49,101 nucleotides of DNA from assembly GCA_946186505.1 (NCBI GenBank), contig CAMHNI010000025.1:1-49101 (forward strand), read 5' to 3'. Below, one piece after another: positions 34,023 through 41,276 of this stretch. The notes under the pieces were generated by a model, which saw only the letters and a list, made by a program, of their open reading frames with translations, had not been told where the DNA came from and ran no database searches. The stretch's first letter is position 1; every line of letters begins with the position of its first letter. A program made the position numbers and the translations under genes. The DNA is from an uncultured Prevotellaceae bacterium. GTDB taxonomy: Bacteria; Bacteroidota; Bacteroidia; Bacteroidales; Bacteroidaceae.

Positions 34023-34580
34023 ATGAAAAAAGCAATACTGAAACAGGAGGCAGAGCGGGCGTTTGGCCGTAAGTTGAAGGAGGCACGTGACTTCGAAGAA
34101 TTGAGCCACCTATTGTTATCGCATACGCGCGAGAGGTTGTCGCCAACGACGCTGAAACGCTTGTGGGGATACTTAAAGAACGAGGAAGTGCAGACCAGGC
34201 CGCATACGCTCGATGTGCTGGCTCGGTTTGTAGGCTATAAGGGCTATGAGGACTTTTGTGCACAGACAGAGCGATTAGATGAGGTGCAAAGTGGTATCAA
34301 GACTGAAGAAAAGATTACGACGGAAGGGCTGAGGCGCGGACAACGACTCATTATCACATGGCGTCCAGACCGCAAGATAGTGGTCAGGCTCTTGGGCAAT
34401 AGTCAGTTTGAGATTATTGAGGCTGAGAACACAAAACTGAGTGTGGGTGATACATTCCGCTGCCACTTGATGATGCAGCACGAACCACTTTATTTGGACG
34501 AAGTGGTGCATCAGGGTCAGCCTGCAATGGTGTATGTGGCAGGACAGAAGGACGGTGTGGTCATTGAGGTGTGCGAATAA
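34023..34580 (+). CDS. putative DNA-binding regulatory protein facing the Ser/Thr kinase
   Basis: 185 residues. The N-terminal 85 residues are helical with a segment like a helix-turn-helix (LSPTTLKRLWGYLKNEEVQTRPHTLDVLARFVGYKGYEDF). The C-terminal part is a small beta domain (IITWRPDRKIVVRLLGNSQFEIIEAENTKLSVGDTFRCH). It comes 17 bp after the ATPase gene and ends 1 bp from the convergent kinase gene. Family name not known to me; DNA binding is inferred from the N-terminal pattern. It may be the target of the neighbouring kinase. Confidence 0.6.
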   Translation: MKKAILKQEAERAFGRKLKEARDFEELSHLLLSHTRERLSPTTLKRLWGYLKNEEVQTRPHTLDVLARFVGYKGYEDFCAQTERLDEVQSGIKTEEKITTEGLRRGQRLIITWRPDRKIVVRLLGNSQFEIIEAENTKLSVGDTFRCHLMMQHEPLYLDEVVHQGQPAMVYVAGQKDGVVIEVCE

Positions 34581-34581
34581 G

Positions 34582-35760
34582 TTAGTCGAAGGGTAGTTCT
34601 TGCATCCGCTTTATCCAGGGTTTGCGGTAGCGTTCCTGAATGTATTCCTTTAATTCCGGCTCTTTGGTAGCCTTGATAAGCTCATCAGTGATTCTTAAGA
34701 ATGGAATGGTGATGTTACGCTGGCAAGTTACTGTGTCGAACATCTGCTGGATGCCATACGCAGCCATCTGTTGGTCAATCTTTCTTTTTGCAGCAGCAAT
34801 GCCATCTTGGCGTTTCTGGATGGTTGCCCGTTCTGACTCTTTCTGTTCGCGGATTTTGTCTGTCTGAAGCTGTAGTGAGTCTGTTGCTGCCTGCTCATCA
34901 GACTTTTTTGCATGGCTCTCTTCTTTGAGAACTTTCAACGAGTCGCTGACCGTTTGCAGTCCTTGTCGTGTATGCGTACGGTTCGTCTGATAGAGACCAG
35001 TTGCCAAAACCACAAGGCAGACAATAAGAAACATTCGACGTGGCCACTGCCAGCAACGGTGCAAATCTCTCTTGATGGTCTCAACATCGGTATACCGCCG
35101 ATTACTTGGCGCACAACATTTACGGATGACCATAAGCGACCACCATCCTAAGCGTAGCTCACGGAGGATGCGCCCCAGCGAATAAATGTCAGACGGCACG
35201 TCAGGTGCCATATAGCCCTCTGTGCCTGCTGGAGCTTTCAAGATGGTATGGCTGTCGGTGTCTGACAGTCCGAAGTCGATGAGCTTCAGGTGCTGCCCAT
35301 CGTGGGTGAGCATGATGTTCGAGGGCTTCAGGTCGCGGTGCTGTGTCTGTCGGCTTTGCACATAGGCCAAGGCTTCTAAAAGCATGTCTGCCACGTGGCG
35401 GCGCTGTTTCATGGTGCGTTTTCCCTGTGCCAGCCATTCCTTCAGCGTCAGGCCCTCTATCCACTCCATTACTATGCAAAGTCCTAATCCCTCAACCTCT
35501 TCAAGGGAAAAGACGGAGACTATCATCGGGTGCTGCAACTGGCTGGTTATCTCATACTCCTTTTGCAAAAGAACTTGATAGACGGTATCTTGCCGGCACT
35601 GTTCCTTCAGCCCTTTCAGCAACCACCATCGCCCATTGCGTTTTGCACGTATCAGTAAGTTATAGCCGTTGCTTGGCACAGTTGAAAAGTCTGTAAACTG
35701 TGCTGTTTGGATAACGTTGTCTGGCTTAATAAAAGCAGATGTTGGCTCTGTATATGCCAT
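34582..35760 (-). CDS. membrane Ser/Thr protein kinase (Hanks type) with C-terminal coiled coil
   Basis: 392 residues. The kinase domain (about 20-230) has the ATP lysine in WWLLKGLK (Lys49), HRDLKPSN with catalytic Asp143, DFG at 162-164 and a MAPD form of the APE motif. The glycine-rich loop is hardly recognisable, yet the catalytic residues are intact. A membrane segment follows (RRMFLIVCLVVLATGLY), then an outside Gln/Glu/Lys-rich coiled coil (about 265-345). The architecture suggests a sensor that phosphorylates cytoplasmic partners. The gene is convergent with the DNA-binding-like gene 1 bp away. Confidence 0.88.
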   Translation of the reverse strand: MAYTEPTSAFIKPDNVIQTAQFTDFSTVPSNGYNLLIRAKRNGRWWLLKGLKEQCRQDTVYQVLLQKEYEITSQLQHPMIVSVFSLEEVEGLGLCIVMEWIEGLTLKEWLAQGKRTMKQRRHVADMLLEALAYVQSRQTQHRDLKPSNIMLTHDGQHLKLIDFGLSDTDSHTILKAPAGTEGYMAPDVPSDIYSLGRILRELRLGWWSLMVIRKCCAPSNRRYTDVETIKRDLHRCWQWPRRMFLIVCLVVLATGLYQTNRTHTRQGLQTVSDSLKVLKEESHAKKSDEQAATDSLQLQTDKIREQKESERATIQKRQDGIAAAKRKIDQQMAAYGIQQMFDTVTCQRNITIPFLRITDELIKATKEPELKEYIQERYRKPWIKRMQELPFD

Positions 35761-35808
35761 AATTAAACTGACAGTACATAGTTATTACAGTCCGCTATAT
35801 TTCTAAAA

Positions 35809-35824
35809 GTACCGAATTCGGTAC
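35809..35824. promoter_or_regulatory. 16-bp perfect palindrome in the kinase leader
   Basis: GTACCGAATTCGGTAC lies 49 bp upstream of the kinase ATG and downstream of its -7 box, so it falls in the 5' untranslated part. It could be an operator or an RNA hairpin. Confidence 0.6.
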
Positions 35825-36112
35825 AATTAAGGTTATCTCTGTGTTCTGAACATTAATCTTTGCCATAGGTAGTCGCACTTTTATGATTTATGTGTGCAAA
35901 GGTAGTAAAATAAATCGAAATAGAAGCGTAATCCACATAAAATTCTGTAGAAGGACGTAGCCTCTTATGCGGTATTTTATTGTCATCCACCTCTTTTTAT
36001 ATTAAAAAGAAGCATTAAAGCGGAGTTTTCATTCATTATTCGAAATAAATGCTTATCTTTGCCATGTATTTTTAATGAATAGATAGTAATGTCATAATAC
36101 TCCTGTATACAA
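35825..36112. promoter_or_regulatory. divergent promoter region between kinase and WYL gene
   Basis: Minus-strand TACCTTTG (CAAAGGTA at 35897-35904) serves the kinase, giving a leader of about 130 bp. Plus-strand TATCTTTG at 36054-36061 serves the WYL gene. Neither has a clean TTTG at -33. The rest is AT-rich and contains no gene. Confidence 0.6.
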
Positions 36113-37027
36113 ATGATTAGCAAAACATACTATAAATACATCTGGCTCCTCGACACGCTGCTGACCAGTCATCCCTTAACAATCGACGAGATTAATATGT
36201 TATGGGAGAACTGCCCAGCCAGTGACGGGCAACCTATCCCTTTACGCACTTTTCACGAACACCGCAAGGGTATCAAGGAGATGTTCGGCGTGGAGATTGC
36301 GTGTGACCGTTCGCAAGGTAATGTATATTATGTCAAGAACCCTGAGGTACTGGATGAGCAGAGGCTGTCGAAGTGGCTGCTGCGAAAATACAGCATCCCG
36401 CAGGATTTTGCAACCTTCAACGAAATGAAGGACAGAATCCTTCTGGAAGAGATTCCTTTAGGTACAGCGTTCTTGGATGCTATTATCGAGGCTATGAAAC
36501 AGAACGTGGAGTTGAAAGTTGATTATCAACGCTATGAGAACAAGAAGGAAGAGCATCTTCAGACGTTTCACATTCAGCCTTATGCGTTAAAGGTTTTCAA
36601 TCGCCGTTGGTATCTATTAGGGTATCTGAAAGAACAAGAGGGATTGCGCACTATCGCATTAGACCGCATACTCGATTTGAAAGTCCTTCCTAATAGTTTT
36701 AAGTTGCCTGAGGATTTCGATGTGAGGAAGTATTTTGCTGACGTTGTTGGTGTTTTCGTGAATGAGGAATTTCCTGTCACAAAAGTAAAAATCCGCGCCT
36801 ACGGCGTTCAAGCAGATTATCTTCGCTCTACTCCACTCCACAAGAGCCAATCGGAAAGCCACTCCAAACACGGCGAATTTGCAGAGTTCACCTATAGGCT
36901 TTGCATAACGCCAGAATTAGTGAGACAATTGCTGGCAATGGGTGAAAAGGTCGAAGTGCTGGAGCCTCAAGGGTTGAGGGAGGATATGAAAAAGAGAATT
37001 AACAATATGTCTAACTTTTATAAATAG
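36113..37027 (+). CDS. WYL-domain transcriptional regulator
   Basis: 304 residues. The N-terminal winged-helix region (about 10-75: IWLLDTLLTSHPLTIDEINMLW, RTFHEHRKGIKEMFG) is followed by a WYL domain (about 125-200) with HIQPYALKVFNRRWYLLGYLKEQEGLRTIALDRI, and a C-terminal WCX part. WYL proteins sense nucleic acid or nucleotide ligands and often control defence genes. A nuclease-like gene starts 6 bp downstream, so it is probably the regulated partner. Confidence 0.9.
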   Translation: MISKTYYKYIWLLDTLLTSHPLTIDEINMLWENCPASDGQPIPLRTFHEHRKGIKEMFGVEIACDRSQGNVYYVKNPEVLDEQRLSKWLLRKYSIPQDFATFNEMKDRILLEEIPLGTAFLDAIIEAMKQNVELKVDYQRYENKKEEHLQTFHIQPYALKVFNRRWYLLGYLKEQEGLRTIALDRILDLKVLPNSFKLPEDFDVRKYFADVVGVFVNEEFPVTKVKIRAYGVQADYLRSTPLHKSQSESHSKHGEFAEFTYRLCITPELVRQLLAMGEKVEVLEPQGLREDMKKRINNMSNFYK

Positions 37028-37033
37028 ATTATT

Positions 37034-37846
37034 ATGAATTTTACTCAAACTATTTATCAAAGGTACTTAGAGATGGGAATAGAAACAAAGTCCCATAAAT
37101 CTCCTGTTTATTACATAGAGCCTATCATTAAATTAACTCCAGAGCAAACAAAACGATTACAAAATGGGGATGGGCAAAGTAACCCAGATGAATACAAACA
37201 AATTAATTCTTCAACGGGGCTGGCTGTAAACTACTATAAAATACTGGAAAGTACAGGAAAGATAGAGAAACTCTGGTTTGAAGACAAAGTTGAGAAACCT
37301 CTTATAGGCAGAGGTGGTAGGAATGCTAACCTTGATGTTTCATACAGAAGGGATGGGAGACAGTATTATATTGAAAGTAAGTTTTTAGAATCATACTATT
37401 CGGGCAATGAGCATAATCGTGAAGCATATTTTGACAAAGAAAAATATGATGTGCCAGAGAAAGACAAAGATGCATGGTACCGCCTGTTTGTTGATGCTCA
37501 GAAATACAAGTTGTATAATTTTTCACAATTATGTAGACATTTGTTGGCAATATGGAGAAAACACAATAAAGACAAACAACTACAAATTGTATTTCAAAGT
37601 GTTACATGGAAAATGACAGAGTGCTTTATTAATAAGATTGATGATGACGAATTAAAAGAGTCCTATCGTACACGCAGGTCTGGAATTGAAGAAGAAATGA
37701 ATTCGTGTTCAGAACGAGTAAATGATTTCCTTTCGAAGATTGGTTGGAACAATCTCACATTTGAATGCCTGCATTATAATGATATGCTAGAAGATATTTC
37801 TTCGTCTCCTCATTTAGAAGAATTCAAAATGAGATATTTCTTGTAA
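37034..37846 (+). CDS. putative PD-(D/E)XK-type restriction endonuclease-like protein
   Basis: 270 residues, soluble. Around 100-120 it shows NANLDVSYRRDGRQYYIESKFLESY, with Asp101 and Glu114-Ser-Lys116 in the D-x(n)-E-x-K order of PD-(D/E)XK nucleases. This resembles putative restriction endonucleases of the PGN_0703 type, though I cannot confirm the family. No methyltransferase gene is near. It is transcribed with the WYL regulator (6 bp gap) and followed by a strong terminator, making a compact two-gene unit. Confidence 0.65.
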   Translation: MNFTQTIYQRYLEMGIETKSHKSPVYYIEPIIKLTPEQTKRLQNGDGQSNPDEYKQINSSTGLAVNYYKILESTGKIEKLWFEDKVEKPLIGRGGRNANLDVSYRRDGRQYYIESKFLESYYSGNEHNREAYFDKEKYDVPEKDKDAWYRLFVDAQKYKLYNFSQLCRHLLAIWRKHNKDKQLQIVFQSVTWKMTECFINKIDDDELKESYRTRRSGIEEEMNSCSERVNDFLSKIGWNNLTFECLHYNDMLEDISSSPHLEEFKMRYFL

Positions 37847-37864
37847 ATTTTTACCATCCTTCTG

Positions 37865-37904
37865 CGGTGTTTTTGCATATCTACCTGCAAAAACACCGTT
37901 TTTT
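37865..37904 (+). terminator. strong rho-independent terminator after the WYL/nuclease pair
   Basis: A perfect 13-bp stem, CGGTGTTTTTGCA (37865-37877) with TGCAAAAACACCG (37886-37898), an 8-base loop, then TTTTTT. Confidence 0.92.
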
Positions 37905-37977
37905 GTGCCTTTTCGTTCGTATAAAGATATATAATATGGAGGGCTATTCCTCTTAACTAAATGTAACTATAATAATT

Positions 37978-38478
37978 ATGAGTAAGAACAAAGATCAGAA
38001 GCGCAAGGCGCAATTGGCTGCACGAGCAAAGAAAGAATCATTCCGTTTTCAAGTGGAATTCACAAGAAAACAAAAAGGTATCGACATTATGGGGATGGAA
38101 CAGAATTTGACCGCAGAACTGGATGCCATCTGTCAAAACGACCTAACGGATGCCTTGCTCGACTTGGCGAAGATAGTAGAAGGAATACAGAAAGAACTGG
38201 GCTTCGAGCAGGAGGCGGACAAGTGCTCCCTGAATGGTACCCTCGTGCCTTTTATTCTCGGTATCACCACAGCTCAACCGGACAGCACCACCTATGTTCC
38301 TGGTATATTCACGGCACAGCAGCCTCTACAAGCGACTATCGCTTATGACAACGAAATAAGGAATCAGGCAGTGGATTGGATGAAAGCAAATGGATACGAG
38401 ATTTCTACATATCTTGGTCAGCCTCTACTCAAACTGAAGAATCTAAGAATAGTAATTAAAAGAGTGCTCAAGCCATAA
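37978..38478 (+). CDS. unknown protein with a stretch like the DNA polymerase III alpha core
   Basis: 166 residues. The first 30 are basic (KNKDQKRKAQLAARAKKE). The middle, residues about 83-100 (CSLNGTLVPFILGITTAQ), resembles the GSLVAYLLGIT segment of DnaE/PolC, and IAYDNEIRNQAVDWMKANGYE resembles the strand-and-helix that follows in DnaE, but the catalytic Asp pair (PDxDxD) is absent. So it is not an active polymerase; it may be a relic or a binding protein. Homology is a guess. It lies 40 bp before an accessory sigma factor gene in the same direction. Confidence 0.5.
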   Translation: MSKNKDQKRKAQLAARAKKESFRFQVEFTRKQKGIDIMGMEQNLTAELDAICQNDLTDALLDLAKIVEGIQKELGFEQEADKCSLNGTLVPFILGITTAQPDSTTYVPGIFTAQQPLQATIAYDNEIRNQAVDWMKANGYEISTYLGQPLLKLKNLRIVIKRVLKP

Positions 38479-38518
38479 AGTTTTTCTATCTTCTGAATAA
38501 ACAAAAAAACAGCAACTA

Positions 38519-39385
38519 ATGAGACAATTCAAAAGTACCAAGAACATTACCGAACGCAGCAATATTTCAGTAAATAATTATCTCAAGGAAGTAAGTCGTT
38601 ACCCAATGGCAACAGTAGATGAAGAGGTGATTCTTTCACAAAAGATTAGACAAGGCGGCAAGGAGGCTGACAAAGCACGTCAAAGGCTTATAGAAGCCAA
38701 CCTTCGCTTCGTCATCTCCGTAGCTAATCAGTATCATCAGCAAAACATGGATCTCGCTGACCTAATCTCTGAGGGAAACATTGGTCTAATCAAGGCGGCA
38801 GAGCGCTTTGATGACACACGTGGCTTCAAGTTCATATCGTATGCCGTATGGTGGATTCGTCAGTCCATCTCTTCTGCTATCTGTGAGAATGGCAGAACCA
38901 TCAGATTGCCTCTTAACCAGCAGGCACTCCTCAATCTATATTCTATCCTATTAAATGAGACCATGCAGACAGAACAAAGGAAACCAACTATAGCAGAGTT
39001 TGCAGAGTTTGCTGGCATCAGCGAGAACAAGGCAAGCATACTCATAGAGCAAACCGATAAGATGTTGTCTATGGATGCATCTCTCTCTGAAGATACAGAA
39101 ACATCCGTCGGTGACCTTGTCTCTTCTGGTTCCAAAACAGACGAATCCTTAGACAAAGAGTCTCTACATCACGATATGGTGGCTATGGTAAACCAAATTC
39201 TTTCTGCCAAGGAAAAGGAAATCTTAATGCGTAGCTTCGGCATTGATTGTAAGGAGGAAGGACTTGATGAGATTGGTTTCTCACTTGGCTTATCCAGAGA
39301 GCGTGTCCGTCAGATACGTGAAAAAGCCCTCGATAAAATTCGACGTTCGAATAAGATTGAGATTTTAGCACAATACATAGGATAA
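38519..39385 (+). CDS. RpoD-like sigma-70 factor, divergent accessory copy
   Basis: 288 residues, the same size as the housekeeping Bacteroidetes sigma factor and starting alike (MRQFKSTKNITERSN). Region 2 is intact: LIEANLRFVISVANQY, DLISEGNIGLIKAAERFDDTRGFKFISYAVWWIRQSI; region 4.2 is LGLSRERVRQIREKALDKI. But parts normally constant, such as the stretch after WWIRQSI (here SSAICENGRTIRLPLNQQALLNLYSI), are changed, and region 3 is diverged. It is therefore a second, group 2-like sigma that would still use a promoter like the main one. No anti-sigma gene is beside it. Confidence 0.85.
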   Translation: MRQFKSTKNITERSNISVNNYLKEVSRYPMATVDEEVILSQKIRQGGKEADKARQRLIEANLRFVISVANQYHQQNMDLADLISEGNIGLIKAAERFDDTRGFKFISYAVWWIRQSISSAICENGRTIRLPLNQQALLNLYSILLNETMQTEQRKPTIAEFAEFAGISENKASILIEQTDKMLSMDASLSEDTETSVGDLVSSGSKTDESLDKESLHHDMVAMVNQILSAKEKEILMRSFGIDCKEEGLDEIGFSLGLSRERVRQIREKALDKIRRSNKIEILAQYIG

Positions 39386-39419
39386 ACAGATTTGGGTACT
39401 CTTTGCCAACCTACAATAT

Positions 39420-39650
39420 TTAAATCCGTCTGAAGCTGAGATCTCTTGAAATTGTGCTACTATTCATCTTCAACGTACTCTTCCTCGTTGGCATACAGAG
39501 TTCGGAACATACGAAGTGTGTCTTTATATCACTCATACGGAAATCACCCTGTATAAATTTATCCATTGCCTCAACGCCAGAGCTGAACGTTTCGAGGCAA
39601 TGGAAATCTGTTATCTTTTCAGACGTGAGGTTAGAAAAGTCTATTTCCAA
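39420..39650 (-). pseudogene. decayed GNAT acetyltransferase (toxin-like) fragment
   Basis: The minus-strand frame encodes about 75 residues. The beginning (ITDFHCLETFSSGVEAMDKFI) fits the start of GNAT proteins of the tRNA-acetylating toxin type (F-x-C/S-G-x-x-x-x-D-x-F). After FVCSEL the natural continuation, ANEEEYVEDE, is in another frame and then stops, so a frameshift and truncation have destroyed the gene. It would start at a TTG overlapping the stop of the small gene at 39641-39805. Confidence 0.6.
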
Positions 39651-39805
39651 ACTATTTTAACCTTCTTTCTAGCTTCACGTCCCCTGCGAATGGCGTCCTT
39701 TTCCTCTGGAGTCAGGTTGCCAGTCGTTACACGCCATAGTGCAGCCCGAATTTTCTTAGAAAACTCTGGCGTAATCGGCTCTCTTGGTGAATTAACTCCT
39801 AACAT
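39641..39805 (-). CDS. 54-residue protein, probable antitoxin partner of the GNAT fragment
   Basis: Starts MLGVNSPREPITPEFSKKIR and ends ARKKVKIVWK; a basic, helical protein with the phrase TTGNLTPEEKDAIRRGREARKK, typical of small antitoxin-type proteins. A minus-strand -7 box TATATTTG is at 39846-39853, with ATTG 19 bp further, so it is expressed on its own. The stop overlaps the start of the decayed GNAT frame, as in an antitoxin-toxin operon. Function is inferred from position; I do not recognise the family. Confidence 0.6.
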   Translation of the reverse strand: MLGVNSPREPITPEFSKKIRAALWRVTTGNLTPEEKDAIRRGREARKKVKIVWK

Positions 39806-39845
39806 AACTACGTCCTCCAAATTATATAATGTCTCTTATCGGTTG

Positions 39846-39876
39846 CAAATATAGCTCTTTTTTTCTATAAAACAAT
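39846..39876 (-). promoter_or_regulatory. promoter of the small antitoxin-like gene
   Basis: CAAATATA (minus TATATTTG) at 39846-39853 and minus ATTG at 39873-39876, spaced 19 bp. Confidence 0.6.
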
Positions 39877-39902
39877 GATTTTTACCAAAAATCGCATAAA
39901 TA

Positions 39903-39934
39903 TTTGCTCATTTCAATTATAATGTGTACTTTTG
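39903..39934 (+). promoter_or_regulatory. consensus promoter without a protein gene downstream
   Basis: TTTG 39903-39906, 20-bp spacer, TACTTTTG 39927-39934. The next plus-strand sequence is the hairpin region 39986-40094. Confidence 0.65.
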
Positions 39935-39985
39935 TCCTCGACAACGAGTCATAAAACGGCTGGTGACTCAGAGTCGGGTGCTCAT

Positions 39986-40094
39986 TCTTGCGTCCCGATG
40001 GTAGCAAGCGAGCAGAGCTCGAGCGGAAAGCAATTTATAGCAGAACGTGGAATTGAGCGCTCGGCTTTGCCGCTTGCTACCAACGGGACGCAAG
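39986..40094 (+). ncRNA. candidate RNA with a 25-bp near-perfect stem
   Basis: Arms TCTTGCGTCCCGATGGTAGC plus five bases at about 39986-40010 and its complement at about 40070-40094 agree at 24 of 25 positions. The 59-base interval includes GAGCAGAGCTCGAGCGG and GAGCGCTCGGC, which can form smaller stems. Frames across it have no recognisable protein. A consensus promoter points into it from the left, and a minus-strand one (in repeat copy B) from the right. It could also be the remains of a mobile element. Confidence 0.45.
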
Positions 40095-40202
40095 AACGGT
40101 CTCCAATTCGTCGCTCGGCCCTATGGGACGCTTGCCAGAGCAAGAACCCGCTTTTTCCTCAATCCCCCAGACTGCCTTTATATAAAGAAAAATTGCGAAT
40201 TC

Positions 40203-40300
40203 TTGCAAAGATACGAAAAAACGAGCGAAGAACAAAACAAACTCGTTTCTTTTTTTCTTCCGAGTGCCAGTAACTTCGCGGTAATTATCGCAAAGTTGTC
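40203..40300. repeat. dispersed repeat copy B with a minus-strand promoter
   Basis: Shares blocks with 28299-28393: GCAAAGATACGAAAAA, ACAAAACAAACTCG followed by TTTCTTTTTTT, CCGAG, AGTAACTTCGCGG and CGCAAAGTT. On the minus strand it has TTTG (CAAA at 40233-40236), 19 bp, TATCTTTG (40206-40213). Its right end TAACTTCGCGGTAA against TATCGCAAAGTTG is again an imperfect palindrome. Confidence 0.7.
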
Positions 40301-40344
40301 CTCGTAACTACGTACTCGGCACCTGCAGCCCCTCTACCCGCTAC

Positions 40345-41265
40345 CTACAGCGGCGGAGGGTGTCGGGTAGATCGAATCCTCTCGATGTAATACTCTGCAA
40401 AGTCCTTGCACCCCGCAGGCAGCTGATGGCAGACCAGGCCAGGCAGCACCTGCCTCAGCTGACAAGTCAGTGCAGCTCCTGGCGCATCGTTGTCGGGATA
40501 GATGCCTACGGTGAGTTCCAGTTGCGACGCCAAGTCACGCAACAGCTCAGCATCCTTGCGTTTTAGCAGCGTTGCCGACGGCACGGCGACGGCCTTCCGT
40601 CCCGCCGAGAGCATGGCCCAGCAGTCTGAGCACCCCTCGGTGATGTAGAGCTCATCGCCGGGACGGAGCAGGTTCAGCACAGGCAGGTTGTAGATGCCGC
40701 ACTGCGAGCCGCTGGGGAAGCGGAAGCGGGGCGAGCCGCCACGAACAAGGTTGCGGTTCTGAACGCCCACCAGACGCCCCTCGCGGTCGTAGTAAGGCGT
40801 CTGCAGCCAAGGCACCCCCTGACGGTCGCGCCAACTGGTTATCCTGCACCAGCGCACCACCCTCGGGTCCAGCCGCCGCTCCTCGAAGAGAAACCGCCGT
40901 GCCTCGTCGTTCAGCCAAGGCCGCTCAAAGAAGCGGGCATAGCGAGCCGCATCAAAAGTGTACAGAGGGGTCGGTTCCGCTGTGTACTTTTTCTCGCTGA
41001 GGATGACGTTGTGCTCGTCTGCCAGCCAGCGGCAGGCATCAAGGAAGTCCTTGTTCAGGCACTTCATCACCAAGTCTATAGGTCCGCCCGAGGCGCCGCA
41101 GACAAAACATTTATACGTATTACGGCTCACCTTGAACGACATCGAGGCGTGGTGGTCGTCGTGGAACGGGCACAGGCACTTATGCCGCACGACGTGCAGT
41201 CCGAGCCTCTCCGCGACTGCCTCAATGGGCAGGTCGCGGAGCTTTTGGATGTCATACTTTTCCAT
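40345..41265 (-). CDS. mobile-element DNA primase: CHC2 zinc finger plus Toprim
   Basis: 306 residues from ATG 41265. CHC2-type zinc finger: Cys32-x2-His35 (CLCPFH) with Cys53-x2-Cys56 (KCFVCGASGG). Toprim-like region from about 215: ELYITEGCSDCWAMLSAG with the conserved Glu, and later VGIYPDNDAPG with the metal-binding Asp residues. Such proteins make RNA primers in plasmids, phages and integrative elements of Bacteroidales. It is read with the DUF3987-like gene in front (11 bp gap). The G+C content is higher than that of its island neighbours. Confidence 0.88.
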   Translation of the reverse strand: MEKYDIQKLRDLPIEAVAERLGLHVVRHKCLCPFHDDHHASMSFKVSRNTYKCFVCGASGGPIDLVMKCLNKDFLDACRWLADEHNVILSEKKYTAEPTPLYTFDAARYARFFERPWLNDEARRFLFEERRLDPRVVRWCRITSWRDRQGVPWLQTPYYDREGRLVGVQNRNLVRGGSPRFRFPSGSQCGIYNLPVLNLLRPGDELYITEGCSDCWAMLSAGRKAVAVPSATLLKRKDAELLRDLASQLELTVGIYPDNDAPGAALTCQLRQVLPGLVCHQLPAGCKDFAEYYIERIRSTRHPPPL

Positions 41266-41276
41266 AAGAAGACTCT

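Noticed and set aside
39516..39854. 112-codon plus-strand frame
   Set aside because: Opposite the small antitoxin-like gene and the GNAT fragment, which have better evidence.
39932..40307. Two overlapping plus-strand frames across the hairpin region
   Set aside because: They exist because of the inverted repeat and contain no domain-like sequence.
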